46,748 nucleotides of DNA from an uncultured beta proteobacterium (GTDB lineage Bacteria; Pseudomonadota; Gammaproteobacteria; Burkholderiales; Burkholderiaceae_C): contig CAIYWD010000174.1 of the NCBI GenBank assembly GCA_903929815.1, positions 1 to 46,748 on the forward strand, in the 5' to 3' direction. Every line of letters starts with the position of its first letter. The stretch's first letter is position 1. Under the pieces are notes generated by a model, which was given only the letters and a program-made list of their open reading frames with translations, was not told the DNA's origin and searched no databases. Of this stretch, positions 19,584 to 28,419 are shown piece by piece. The translations under genes and the position numbers were made by a program.

Positions 19584-19620
19584 AGCTGCTAACGCAATGT
19601 GGACGTGCCTTGCAGGCCAA
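19584..19620 (+). repeat. Hairpin-family repeat abutting gpsA start
   Basis: ATAGCTGCTAACGCAATGTG GACGTGCCTTGCAGGCC (two adjacent blocks) fits the family pattern of an ATAGCTGC head, a partly palindromic middle and an AGGCC tail. It fills most of the 50-base secB-gpsA spacer. Confidence 0.65.
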
Positions 19621-19633
19621 AAACATCCACAAA

Positions 19634-20128
19634 TTATTGTGGCAAAACAGGCGCAGCCGGTTCTGGTGGTGTGCCGACTGGGGATGCAGGTGGATTGGTT
19701 TGTTGATTGGCTTGTTGCTGCGCGTACATCGCCTGAAAATTGATTTCTGATAAATGCACGGGTGCAAAACCACCGCGCTGAACCAGGTCAGCCACGTTGC
19801 CACGCAGGTAGGGATAGACAATTTGTGGACAGGCAATGCCCAAAATAGGGCCAACTTGCTCTTGGGGCATGTGACGAATTTCAAAAATGCCGGCTTGGGT
19901 GGCTTCGACCAAAAACACAGTTTTGTCTTTGATTTTGGTATGCACAGTCGCTGTGATGGTGACCTCGTAAATGCCATCGATCACGGGCGCTGCGTTCACA
20001 CTCAGTTGAATATCAACGGCAGGTTGCTCTTTTTCAAGCAAAATGGCCGGCGAATTAGGTTGTTCTAGCGATGCTTCTTTGAGATAGACGCGCTGAATTT
20101 GGAAAATGGGGTCTTGGGTTTCTGCCAT
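19634..20128 (-). CDS. secB: Protein-export chaperone SecB
   Basis: SecB is a cytosolic tetrameric chaperone that keeps preproteins unfolded and delivers them to SecA. The 164-residue product has [40 protein letters not shown] and the conserved acidic and proline-containing segment [14 protein letters not shown] (quoted as family blocks). The last 25 residues are rich in Q, P and A and look disordered; this part varies in the family. It lies between grxC and gpsA, matching the E. coli yibN-grxC-secB-gpsA order. A 122-base gap to grxC shows no further feature. Confidence 0.97.
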   Translation of the reverse strand: MAETQDPIFQIQRVYLKEASLEQPNSPAILLEKEQPAVDIQLSVNAAPVIDGIYEVTITATVHTKIKDKTVFLVEATQAGIFEIRHMPQEQVGPILGIACPQIVYPYLRGNVADLVQRGGFAPVHLSEINFQAMYAQQQANQQTNPPASPVGTPPEPAAPVLPQ

Positions 20129-20250
20129 AAAGTACTTTCAGTTTAAAAATCAGGTTTGAAGATCAAAGAATTTGCCAGAAAAAGCCATGGAGCATTTAAA
20201 GGCAGCCGCGATGATAGGTGCAAAGTGCGACACGGATATGTTGTGCTGAG

Positions 20251-20511
20251 TCAAGTCGCTTGTAGCAATGGCGATAGGCCACCGCGAGCATCAAGTGCCA
20301 TCAGGTCGTCGCAACCACCCACATGCACATCACCCACAAAAATCTGAGGCACGGTACGCCGTCCGGTGAGGCGCATCATGGTATCGCGTTCGGCAGGCAG
20401 CAAGTCGATGCGAATTTCTTCCAGTTCGGTCACACCACGCGCTCTTAAAAACTGTTTGGCGCGAATGCAGTACGGGCACACAGCGGTGGTGTAAAGTAGG
20501 ACGCGTTGCAT
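20251..20511 (-). CDS. grxC: Glutaredoxin 3
   Basis: This is a small dithiol oxidoreductase using glutathione. The 86-residue product has the active site CPYC at residues 12-15 (TTAVCPYCIRAKQFL), TVPQIFVGDVHVGGCDDL with the cis-proline and the glutathione-binding GGCDD. Length and motifs match GrxC. It starts 14 bases after the rhodanese stop and is probably cotranscribed with it. Confidence 0.96.
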   Translation of the reverse strand: MQRVLLYTTAVCPYCIRAKQFLRARGVTELEEIRIDLLPAERDTMMRLTGRRTVPQIFVGDVHVGGCDDLMALDARGGLSPLLQAT

Positions 20512-20525
20512 TCAGATTCAAAAAT

Positions 20526-20933
20526 TCAGGCGCGTTCAACCGGTAAATTGGCGCTGCGCCAGGCGTTCAGACCACCGCTGAGCGACAAAGCCTGTGCGTA
20601 GCCCAGCTTTTTGGCCATGTCCACAGCACGGTTGCTGCGCCCCCCCGATTGGCACACCAAAATCAACGGCACAGTCTTGTTTTTGACCGTGTGAGTCAAT
20701 TTATTTTCAAGTTGGTCGAGAGGGATATTTTTTGCACCCACAATGTGGCCTGCTGCATATTCTGGAGGCTGACACACATCAACCACCACCGCTCGTTCCC
20801 GATTGATCAAGCGTACCGCATCATCCGCAGTCAGCGCCCCCTGGCCAGCCTTTTGAAGCGCTGGCATCATCAACATGCCGCCTGAAGAGAGTGCCACTGC
20901 AATCAACAGCCAGTTATCAAGGAAAAATTTCAT
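20526..20933 (-). CDS. Rhodanese-like protein with N-terminal membrane anchor
   Basis: The product is a membrane-anchored single-domain rhodanese of the E. coli YibN type. Residues 5-25 form one hydrophobic segment. The rhodanese domain contains VVDVCQPPEYAAGHIVGAKN and the active-site loop CQSGGRS, where the cysteine would carry the persulfide. GLNAWRSANLPVE closes the domain. I choose the ATG at 20933 (135 aa) because AAGG lies 8 bases upstream; the longer frame from 20951 adds a few residues. It heads the rhodanese-grxC-secB-gpsA series. The substrate is unknown. Confidence 0.88.
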   Translation of the reverse strand: MKFFLDNWLLIAVALSSGGMLMMPALQKAGQGALTADDAVRLINRERAVVVDVCQPPEYAAGHIVGAKNIPLDQLENKLTHTVKNKTVPLILVCQSGGRSNRAVDMAKKLGYAQALSLSGGLNAWRSANLPVERA

Positions 20934-21050
20934 TGTTGTTACCTTATTCATCACTTAGAGTCGTGTGGCGCATTTTAGAATGCACAATGCTCGCGTTTAT
21001 GCGCTGCGTTGATATTCACATCCCCCGTTGATTTTTTTCTACTTCACATC

Positions 21051-21794
21051 ATGCACAAACTTGTTCTGATCCGCCATGGCGAATCCACCTGGAATCTTGA
21101 AAACCGCTTTACCGGCTGGACTGATGTCGATTTGACACCTGCCGGACTCGAACAGGCCAAGAACGCAGGTCGCTTGCTCAAGGCCGAAGCTTACGAATTT
21201 GACATCGCCTATACCAGTGTGCTCAAACGTGCTACCCGTACCCTTTGGCATGTTCTTGACGAAATGGATCGAACCTGGCTGCCTGTGGTCAACAGTTGGC
21301 GTTTGAACGAGCGCCACTATGGCGCCTTGCAGGGCCTGAACAAAATTGACATGGCCAAACAATATGGTGATGACCAAGTGCTTATTTGGCGGCGCAGTTA
21401 CGATACTGCACCCCCCGCGTTAGAACCCACTGACGTGCGCAGCGAACGCAGCGATTTGCGCTATGCCACCTTACAGCCAGAGCAAGTTCCTTTGACCGAG
21501 TGCCTTAAAGACACAGTGGCCCGCGTTATGCCATTCTGGAACGATATATTGGCATCCGCCTTGCAGCAAGACAAACGGGTCTTGATTGCTGCGCACGGCA
21601 ACTCCATCCGGGCATTGGTCAAATACCTAGACAATATCTCTGATAACGACATCGTGGGCTTGAACATTCCCAATGGCATACCTTTGGTCTATGAGTTAGA
21701 TGATGCACTCCAACCCATTCGGCACTATTATCTGGGTGATGCCACGGAAATCGCCAAGGCAGCCGCCGCTGTGGCTGCTCAAGGCAAGGCTTAA
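21051..21794 (+). CDS. gpmA: 2,3-bisphosphoglycerate-dependent phosphoglycerate mutase
   Basis: GpmA interconverts 3- and 2-phosphoglycerate in glycolysis. The 247-residue product has the phosphohistidine motif LIRHGEST (His near residue 8), [27 protein letters not shown] and the second catalytic histidine in [16 protein letters not shown]. The start ATG at 21051 matches the family N-terminus [12 protein letters not shown]; an upstream TTG extension is not supported. It is divergent from the rhodanese gene and is followed by ctpA. Confidence 0.97.
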   Translation: MHKLVLIRHGESTWNLENRFTGWTDVDLTPAGLEQAKNAGRLLKAEAYEFDIAYTSVLKRATRTLWHVLDEMDRTWLPVVNSWRLNERHYGALQGLNKIDMAKQYGDDQVLIWRRSYDTAPPALEPTDVRSERSDLRYATLQPEQVPLTECLKDTVARVMPFWNDILASALQQDKRVLIAAHGNSIRALVKYLDNISDNDIVGLNIPNGIPLVYELDDALQPIRHYYLGDATEIAKAAAAVAAQGKA

Positions 21795-21885
21795 CGCTTC
21801 GTCAAGTCATGCATTGATCAATGCCCACGTTCGCTTCAAACATCTTCTTCTTTTCTTTTTACTTAATTTGCGCTGAAAACTCATC

Positions 21886-23358
21886 ATGGGCCAAAAACTG
21901 AAAATCATCGGCTGGGTATCTGCCGGTATCGTTGCCGGTGCGCTGACCACGGTTTCCTTGCAAACCATGGCGCGTGGTGCTTTGGCACCCTTGCCATTGG
22001 AGGAACTGCAGCAATTGGCCGCAGTCTTTGGCATGATCAAGTCCAATTATGTCGAGCCTGTGGATGATAAAAAACTGATTACCGATGCCATTGCCGGCAT
22101 GGTAGCCGGCCTGGATCCGCACTCGGTCTATTTGGACAAAAAAGCGCTCAAAGACTTTAACGAAGGCACGACGGGTAAATTTGTCGGTGTGGGCATTGAA
22201 ATTTCGCAAGAAGACGGGGTGATCAAGGTGGTCTCGCCGATTGAAGACTCTCCTGCCTTTCGTGCAGGCCTCAAACCCAATGATTTGATTGTAAAAATTG
22301 ACAACACGCCCGTCAAGGGCATGACCCTCACCGAAGGGGTCAAGCGTATGCGCGGAGAACCCAACACCAAAGTATTGCTCAGCATTTTCAGAAAGGACGA
22401 AAGCCGCACTTTCTCTGTCACCATCGTGCGTGAAGAAATCAAAACCCAAAGCGTTAAAGCACGCCTTATCGAGCCTGGTTATGGCTGGATTCGAATCAGC
22501 CAGTTCCAGGAACGCACTGTCGCCGACTTTGCCCGCAAAATGCAAGACATCTACAAACAAGAGCCTCACATCAAGGGATTGGTGCTTGATTTGCGCAACG
22601 ACCCCGGAGGTTATCTAGATGCCGCAGTGGCCATTTCAGCAGCGTTTTTACCTGAAAATGTGACCGTTGTTTCTGCCAATGGGCAACTGCAAGACAGCAA
22701 GTTCACCTACAAGGCCTCACCGCGTTACTACCTGCGTCGCGGGGGTGTCGATCCACTCAAACAGTTGCAAAACCAAACGCACGGAGCACTCAAAACTGTG
22801 AAATTGGTGGTGCTGGTCAATGAAGGATCGGCTTCAGCCAGTGAAATTGTGGCAGGTGCCATGCAAGACTATAAACGTGCCAAACTGATGGGTAGTCAGA
22901 CTTTTGGCAAGGGTTCGGTGCAAACTGCTGTCTGTTTGGAATTAGCGTATCGCATGGACAACTGCCCCACGGCTGCGCTCAAACTAACCACCAGCCGCTA
23001 TTACACGCCAAGCGGGCGATCCATCCAGGCCAAGGGCATAGTGCCTGATGTGATGATTGATGAAACGGCAGAAGGTAACCCTTTTGCAGCCCTGCGTACC
23101 CGTGAGGCCGACCTCGAAAAACATTTGCTCAGTGGCCCTGATGAAAATGTCAAAGATGCCGAACGAGAAAAAGAGCGTGAAGTTGCACGCCAGAAGATTG
23201 AAGAAGAAATGAAAAAACCGCTCTCGGATCGCAAAATCCCGGAATTTGGCTCTGACAAGGATTTTCAGCTTATCCAGGCACTCAAACAGCTCAAAGGCGA
23301 AAGCATCATGGTCAGCAAAACCCAAATGGAGCGACCTGAAGTGAAGAAGGAGAATTAA
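21886..23358 (+). CDS. ctpA: Carboxyl-terminal processing protease (S41 family)
   Basis: This is a periplasmic tail-specific serine protease. The 490-residue product has a hydrophobic N-terminal export or anchor segment (residues about 8-28), a DPHSVYLDKK block, and a PDZ domain at about 95-180 (VGVGIEISQEDGVIKVVSPI). The catalytic region has LRNDPGGYL, Ser in NEGSASASEIVAGAMQD, and Lys in GSQTFGKGSVQT. The last 100 residues are highly charged (EREKEREVARQKIEEEMKK). In many Burkholderiales a ThiF/MoeB-like gene follows; here it is absent and rarA faces it. A hairpin lies directly behind the stop. Confidence 0.93.
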   Translation: MGQKLKIIGWVSAGIVAGALTTVSLQTMARGALAPLPLEELQQLAAVFGMIKSNYVEPVDDKKLITDAIAGMVAGLDPHSVYLDKKALKDFNEGTTGKFVGVGIEISQEDGVIKVVSPIEDSPAFRAGLKPNDLIVKIDNTPVKGMTLTEGVKRMRGEPNTKVLLSIFRKDESRTFSVTIVREEIKTQSVKARLIEPGYGWIRISQFQERTVADFARKMQDIYKQEPHIKGLVLDLRNDPGGYLDAAVAISAAFLPENVTVVSANGQLQDSKFTYKASPRYYLRRGGVDPLKQLQNQTHGALKTVKLVVLVNEGSASASEIVAGAMQDYKRAKLMGSQTFGKGSVQTAVCLELAYRMDNCPTAALKLTTSRYYTPSGRSIQAKGIVPDVMIDETAEGNPFAALRTREADLEKHLLSGPDENVKDAEREKEREVARQKIEEEMKKPLSDRKIPEFGSDKDFQLIQALKQLKGESIMVSKTQMERPEVKKEN

Positions 23359-23400
23359 GGGTGACGGAAATTGCCAAAACAGTGAGATTGGCAATTCTCC
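23349..23400 (+). other. Inverted repeats at the 3' end of ctpA
   Basis: AATTGCCAA (23369-23377) pairs with TTGGCAATT (23388-23396). A competing arm GGAGAATT (23349-23356), overlapping the ctpA stop, can pair with AATTCTCC (23393-23400). No T-run follows, so a role in termination is uncertain. The rest of the gap to rarA shows nothing recognisable. Confidence 0.5.
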
Positions 23401-23493
23401 GCCGATGAAGGTGCGATATCAAAAGTGTTGGACGCCATCAAACCGACGATGAGGGCGCACATCGGGTTTTCAGTGTTCAACCAGCAGTCACAA

Positions 23494-24789
23494 TCAATCG
23501 ACACCACGACGATTTGACGTGACAGCGGCTTGGTTTTGTGCCTTGAGTTTCCTCAACTTCTCAGCAATTTTGATCTCCAGCCCACGCTCAACAGGTCTGT
23601 AAAAATCTGGCTCGGCCATGCCATCGGGCAAATAACGCTCTCCTGCGGCAAATCCTCCTTCTTCGTCGTGTGCATAACGGTAGCCTTTGCCGTAGTTCAG
23701 GTCTTTCATGAGCTGGGTGGGTGCATTGCGCAAGTGCATGGGTACAGGGCGCGTGCTGTCGGTTTTGACAAACGCACGGGCTTCATTGAAGGCTTTATAG
23801 ACTGCGTTTGATTTGGGCGCAATAGCTAAATAAACCACGCATTCGGCCAGCGCCAGTTCGCCCTCTGGCGTGCCCAAACGTTCGTAAACCTCCGCTGCAT
23901 CCAGTGCCAGGCGCAGCGCGCGCAAGTCAGCCAGACCAATGTCTTCACTTGCCATGCGAATCAGTCGCCGTGCCAAATAGCGGGGGTCAGCGCCGCCGTC
24001 GAGCATACGCACCAGCCAGTACAGCGCAGCATCGGGGTCACTTCCGCGAACACTTTTATGCAGGGCAGAAATGGTGTCGTAAAACTGCTCTCCGCCTTTG
24101 TCGTAACGGCGCATGCGCTCGCCCAAAACCTTGATCAACCAGTCGTCTTTGATGTCGGTGCGCTTTTCCTGTGTGGCCGCTACGGCCAGGGTTTCAAGCG
24201 TGTTGAGCAAACGCCTTGCATCCCCGTCTGCATGAGCCACCAATCGGTCAATTGCTACGTTTTCAATAGCTGGAAACGCTTGCTGGGCTTGGGCTACAGC
24301 CATTATTTGCCTTAAATCTTCATCGCCAAGAGCCTGCAAAACATAGACCGTTGCGCGTGAGAGCAAGGCAGAATTTACTTCAAACGAGGGGTTTTCTGTC
24401 GTCGCCCCAATGAAGGTGAACAGGCCACTTTCTACATGCGGCAAAAACGCATCCTGCTGGCTTTTGTTAAAGCGGTGAACTTCATCGACAAACACCAGCG
24501 TGTGACGATGCTGACATTGTTGGGCGCGATCTACCGCTTCACGAATGTCCTTGATGCCACCGAGCACTGCACTGATGGCAATGAACTGCGCATCAAACGC
24601 ATTTGCCATGAGCCGTGCAATAGTGGTCTTTCCCGTGCCTGGTGGCCCCCACAAAATACAACTGTGCGGCTGTCCGGACTCTAACGCCAGCCGCAGTGCC
24701 ATTCCCTCACCCAGCAAATGCTGCTGCCCGACTACATCGCTTAAAACTTTGGGGCGCAGCCTCTCGGCTAGGGGAATGTGTGTTGTCAT
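23494..24789 (-). CDS. rarA: Replication-associated recombination protein RarA (MgsA)
   Basis: RarA is a clamp-loader-like AAA+ ATPase acting at stalled replication forks. The 431-residue product has [20 protein letters not shown], Walker [13 protein letters not shown], Walker [17 protein letters not shown], sensor [16 protein letters not shown] and the C-terminal tetramer domain with [10 protein letters not shown] and [20 protein letters not shown]. It begins 6 bases after the recA stop, so the two are almost certainly one transcription unit. A segment at 24260-24301, coding for [14 protein letters not shown], matches the hairpin-repeat family in frame. Confidence 0.96.
   Translation of the reverse strand: MTTHIPLAERLRPKVLSDVVGQQHLLGEGMALRLALESGQPHSCILWGPPGTGKTTIARLMANAFDAQFIAISAVLGGIKDIREAVDRAQQCQHRHTLVFVDEVHRFNKSQQDAFLPHVESGLFTFIGATTENPSFEVNSALLSRATVYVLQALGDEDLRQIMAVAQAQQAFPAIENVAIDRLVAHADGDARRLLNTLETLAVAATQEKRTDIKDDWLIKVLGERMRRYDKGGEQFYDTISALHKSVRGSDPDAALYWLVRMLDGGADPRYLARRLIRMASEDIGLADLRALRLALDAAEVYERLGTPEGELALAECVVYLAIAPKSNAVYKAFNEARAFVKTDSTRPVPMHLRNAPTQLMKDLNYGKGYRYAHDEEGGFAAGERYLPDGMAEPDFYRPVERGLEIKIAEKLRKLKAQNQAAVTSNRRGVD
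24260..24301 (+). repeat. Hairpin-family repeat inside rarA
   Basis: TTTTCAATAGCTGGAAACGC followed by TTGCTGGGCTTGGGCTACAGCC keeps the family order: AATAGCTG head, CGCTTGCTGG arm, and an ACAGCC tail. It is in frame and encodes a surface-type Ala/Gln-rich stretch of RarA. Confidence 0.6.
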
Positions 24790-24795
24790 GCCCTG

Positions 24796-25878
24796 TTAAG
24801 GTGCTTTTTTGCTTGTCGCTTTGGGGGCTGCTGCTGCTTCTTCGGTGCCAGCGAGCAAGGGAATGCCCAATGAGGTACGCACCTTGTTTTCAATCTCGCG
24901 GGAAAGTGCAGTGTTTTCGCGCAGGAATTCGCGTGCATTGTCACGGCCTTGGCCAATTTTTTCGCCGTTGTAAGCGTACCATGAACCCGATTTTTCGAGA
25001 ATGTTGGCATTCACGCCCATGTCGATGATTTCGCCTTCACGACTGATGCCTGTGCCAAACATGATGTCGAATTCTGCGGTTTTAAACGGAGGCGCTACCT
25101 TGTTTTTGACCACCTTGACTTTGGTTTCGTTACCAATGGATTCATCGCCTTTTTTGATGGTGCCGGTGCGGCGAATATCCAGCCGAACCGATGCATAAAA
25201 CTTCAGGGCGTTGCCACCCGTGGTGGTTTCAGGAGAGCCAAACATCACACCAATTTTCATGCGAATCTGGTTGATGAAAATCACCATGCAGTTGGTTTTT
25301 TTAATGTGTGCGGTCAGTTTGCGCAGCGCTTGGCTCATCAACCGAGCCTGCAAACCTGGCAGACTGTCGCCCATTTCGCCTTCGAGTTCGGCCTTGGGTG
25401 TGAGGGCTGCTACAGAATCAATCACAATCAAATCCACCGCGCCTGAGCGTACCAAACTATCGACAATTTCGAGAGCTTGTTCCCCAGTATCAGGCTGACT
25501 GATCAGCAGGTCGGGCAGGTTCACACCCAGGTTTTGGGCATATTGAATGTCAAGCGCATGTTCAGCATCCACAAACGCGCATTGACCGCCTGTTTTTTGC
25601 ATTTCAGCAATCACCTGCAAGGTCAATGTGGTTTTACCCGATGATTCAGGGCCATAAATTTCAACAACCCGACCGCGAGGCAGTCCGCCCACACCGAGCG
25701 CAATGTCCAACCCCAGCGAGCCTGTGGACACCACTTGAATATCCTCAATCACCTCGCCCTCGCCCAAACGCATGATGGTGCCTTTGCCAAATTGTTTTTC
25801 AATTTGTGCCAACGCTACTTGCAAGGCCTTGGCTTTTTCTGGATTGACAGGGATGGAGCTTTTGAGAGGTGTTTCCAC
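24796..25878 (-). CDS. recA: Recombinase A
   Basis: RecA forms filaments on single-stranded DNA for strand exchange and triggers LexA cleavage. I place the start at the GTG at 25878 (360 aa) because AAGGA lies 7-8 bases upstream and the family N-terminus fits; the open frame extends to 26052 but that part has no family resemblance. Walker A is GPESSGKTT at residues 76-84. [22 protein letters not shown] and [22 protein letters not shown] follow (given as family blocks). The alanine- and lysine-rich tail is normal. A LexA-box candidate lies upstream. recX, often next to recA, is absent; rarA follows instead. Confidence 0.97.
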   Translation of the reverse strand: METPLKSSIPVNPEKAKALQVALAQIEKQFGKGTIMRLGEGEVIEDIQVVSTGSLGLDIALGVGGLPRGRVVEIYGPESSGKTTLTLQVIAEMQKTGGQCAFVDAEHALDIQYAQNLGVNLPDLLISQPDTGEQALEIVDSLVRSGAVDLIVIDSVAALTPKAELEGEMGDSLPGLQARLMSQALRKLTAHIKKTNCMVIFINQIRMKIGVMFGSPETTTGGNALKFYASVRLDIRRTGTIKKGDESIGNETKVKVVKNKVAPPFKTAEFDIMFGTGISREGEIIDMGVNANILEKSGSWYAYNGEKIGQGRDNAREFLRENTALSREIENKVRTSLGIPLLAGTEEAAAAPKATSKKAP

Positions 25879-25947
25879 GTGAATTTCCTTGATGTGAAAG
25901 GGGTTGTTGAAGAGATTCATCCAAAAAGAACTGACGGTGCTTTGACT

Positions 25948-25963
25948 CTGGATGTTTGAACAG
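25948..25963 (-). promoter_or_regulatory. Candidate LexA (SOS) box upstream of recA
   Basis: CTGGATGTTTGAACAG matches the proteobacterial LexA operator CTGT-N8-ACAG with one mismatch (minus strand: CTGTTCAAACATCCAG). It is about 70 bases before the GTG start of recA, a position suited to repression. The -35 and -10 hexamers are not clear. Confidence 0.65.
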
Positions 25964-26120
25964 TAGTTTAACTCGCCGCTCAAGTTTTGATGGACACCCC
26001 CTGCATTCGAGTGCGATTCAAAGTGATGTGACTTTGCTTGGGCTTGCGACATCCATATCCTAAACTACCATGGCCTTGTCAGCCGCCTCGAATGATGAAA
26101 GAATTTTTACCAATAAAAAG

Positions 26121-26166
26121 TGCCTATAACCCTTATGGGATAAGGATAGTTTGCTACCATTTTTAT
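26121..26166 (-). repeat. Hairpin-family repeat between recA and comM
   Basis: It contains a perfect short hairpin CCTTAT (26131-26136), GGG, ATAAGG (26140-26145), followed by TTGCTACCATTTTTAT, the reverse of the family's AATAGCTGC-type head. It is diverged relative to the copies at 17608 and 32608. Confidence 0.55.
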
Positions 26167-26246
26167 GGTATTTCACGTTAACCCACTTTGGCAAAAGGGG
26201 GAACAAATACGCTGCTTTTCCAGAGTGATGTCAGTACTGGAATCTA

Positions 26247-27776
26247 TCACTTCAGGGCGCGACGGTATTGCATGGCTTCGGCCACATGTGTCACTTGAGT
26301 GGTTTTGGCGCCGGCTAGGTCGGCGATGGTGCGTGCCACCTTTAACGCACGGTGTGTGCTGCGTGCTGACCAGCCTAAACGGGCAGCGGCCACATTCAAA
26401 AATTTTGCAGCGGCTTCGTCAAGCAGCACAAACTGGTCGATTTCTCGTCCCTGCAAGGCTTGGTTGGACTTGCCTTGACGCACAAACGCTCGCTCGCGGG
26501 CACTTGTGCAACGTGTACGGATGGCAGAACTTGACTCGCCGGGCTGTGCCTGCATCAGTTCTGTGGTCACCACGGCAGGCACTTCGATGTGCAAATCAAT
26601 CCGATCTATCAATGGGCCGCTGATTTTGCTTTGGTATCTTGCCACTTGGTCTGGTGTGCATCGGCAGGCTTTTTGATTGGAACCCAAATAGCCGCAAGGA
26701 CAAGGGTTCATGGCAGCAATCAGTTGAAATTTGGCGGGAAATTCGGCTCGCATCGCTGCACGCGAAATAGCAATGACCCCGCTCTCCAAAGGCTCACGCA
26801 GTGCTTCAAGGGCAGCTCTTGGAAATTCAGGCAGTTCATCCAGAAACAACACGCCGTGATGTGCTAGTGAAATTTCGCCCGGACGGGGTGGCGACCCTCC
26901 TCCTACCAAAGCGACGGCACTTGCTGTGTGGTGAGGATGGCGGGTGGGGCGTTGTGCCCATTGGTCTATCGAAAATTGCCCTCCCAAACTGGCAACAGCA
27001 GCACTTTCCAGTGACTCATCCGTGGTCATGGGAGGTAATAAGCCGGCAAAACGCTGTGCCAGCATGGATTTGCCAGACCCCGGCGGCCCAATCAACAACA
27101 GACTGTGGTGACCTGCCGCAGCAATTTCCAATGCACGTTTGGCACCCAACTGACCTTTGACATCTGCCATGTCCGGATACTGTGCCACATACGCAAAAGG
27201 TTGAGTAGTGAGGCGTGTGAAACCATCAGAAGGTTCATGAGCCACACCCTCTTGAGGGGATGGCAGGAAATGCCGCACTACATCAAGCAAATGGCGTGCC
27301 CGATAGACCTGTGCGGTAGGCACCAAAGCAGCTTCTTCGGCACTGTCGGGAGGCAACACCAGTTGTGTGACCACTTTGCTGGCATGAAGGGCCAGGCTCA
27401 TGGCCAATGCACCTCGTATGGGACGCAGTTCGCCCGAGAGCGAGAGTTCTCCTGCAAATTCATAGCCTGCCAGACGAGCCTTGTCAATTTGCCCACTCGC
27501 AGCCAAAATGCCCAGCGCAATGGGCAGATCAAAACGCCCTGAATCTTTGGGCAGATCGGCAGGGGCCAGGTTGACCGTGATGCGTTTGTTGTGGGGAAAT
27601 TCCAGCCCCGAGTTTTGAATGGCCGAGCGAACCCGTTCACGTGCTTCCTTGACTTCAATGTCGGCTAAACCTACCAAGGTAAAACTGGGCAGGCCGTTAG
27701 CCAGGTGAACCTCCACCACTACCGCTGCAGCCTCCAGCCCCAAAAGGGCACGGCTTTGCACCAAAGACAAGCTCAT
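26247..27776 (-). CDS. comM: ComM/YifB family Mg-chelatase-like AAA+ ATPase
   Basis: ComM-type proteins are hexameric helicases that promote branch migration during natural transformation. The 509-residue product has the N-terminal Lon-like fold (LANGLPSFTLVGLADIEVKEARERVRSA in blocks), Walker A GPPGSGKSMLAQRF near residue 230, GVLFLDELPEFPRAALEALREPLE (Walker B), a cysteine cluster CPCGYLG...KACRC and the C-terminal Mg-chelatase subunit domain. AAGG is about 9 bases before the ATG. Its presence is compatible with DNA uptake, but no competence gene lies in the window. Confidence 0.93.
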   Translation of the reverse strand: MSLSLVQSRALLGLEAAAVVVEVHLANGLPSFTLVGLADIEVKEARERVRSAIQNSGLEFPHNKRITVNLAPADLPKDSGRFDLPIALGILAASGQIDKARLAGYEFAGELSLSGELRPIRGALAMSLALHASKVVTQLVLPPDSAEEAALVPTAQVYRARHLLDVVRHFLPSPQEGVAHEPSDGFTRLTTQPFAYVAQYPDMADVKGQLGAKRALEIAAAGHHSLLLIGPPGSGKSMLAQRFAGLLPPMTTDESLESAAVASLGGQFSIDQWAQRPTRHPHHTASAVALVGGGSPPRPGEISLAHHGVLFLDELPEFPRAALEALREPLESGVIAISRAAMRAEFPAKFQLIAAMNPCPCGYLGSNQKACRCTPDQVARYQSKISGPLIDRIDLHIEVPAVVTTELMQAQPGESSSAIRTRCTSARERAFVRQGKSNQALQGREIDQFVLLDEAAAKFLNVAAARLGWSARSTHRALKVARTIADLAGAKTTQVTHVAEAMQYRRALK

Positions 27777-27872
27777 GATATCTGCCTTGTTTGAATGGCA
27801 TGAATGGGAAATGACGGAAATAATGTATCTTTATCCATATTGACGGGGCAGAGTTAATCCGTGCATTTTTAC

Positions 27873-27896
27873 ATGACGGTCAAGACCATCCGTCAT
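27873..27896. other. Inverted repeat ATGACGG/CCGTCAT upstream of glnK
   Basis: ATGACGG (27873-27879) and CCGTCAT (27890-27896) form a 7-bp dyad. Further TGACGG copies occur near 27810 and 27841. It lies between comM and the NtrC-type site and could be an operator or a leader hairpin; I cannot assign it. Confidence 0.4.
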
Positions 27897-27907
27897 TTTG
27901 AGTGATG

Positions 27908-27923
27908 GCACTGTGTTGGTGCA
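27908..27923 (+). promoter_or_regulatory. NtrC binding site upstream of glnK
   Basis: GCACTGTGTTGGTGCA is very close to the classic NtrC dyad (GCACTATATTGGTGCA in enteric glnA). Its centre lies about 45 bases upstream of the -24 element; NtrC sites are often further away, so additional sites may exist. Confidence 0.8.
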
Positions 27924-27951
27924 ACAGATGTGAGAAACGGCACATGTGAGT

Positions 27952-27967
27952 TGGCATGATCCCTGCT
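27952..27967 (+). promoter_or_regulatory. Sigma-54 promoter of glnK-amtB
   Basis: TGGCATGATCCCTGCT fits TGGCACG-N4-TTGCW with GG and GC at exactly the required spacing. Together with the NtrC-type dyad just upstream and the glnK-amtB genes downstream, this is a coherent nitrogen-limitation promoter. The start site would be near 27979, leaving a leader of about 75 bases. Confidence 0.82.
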
Positions 27968-27970
27968 TAA

Positions 27971-28393
<423 letters not shown>

Positions 28394-28419
28394 CCTTTAT
28401 TAAGAAATGAGATGACCCA

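Larger units (their letters stand above)
25879..26246. other. recA-comM intergenic region
   Basis: This gap of 368 bases holds the recA leader and LexA box. It also has one copy of the TTCAAAGTGATGTG motif (26008-26030), an isolated CATATCCTA end of element E1 (26053-26061), a hairpin-family repeat (26121-26166) and a short inverted repeat TTCCAG/CTGGAA (26218-26242) next to the comM stop. I see no gene in it. Confidence 0.7.

Noticed and set aside
25879-26052. Extended N-terminus of RecA in the open frame
   Set aside because: Family likeness and a good ribosome-binding site both point to the GTG at 25878; the extension carries the LexA box and repeat sequence.
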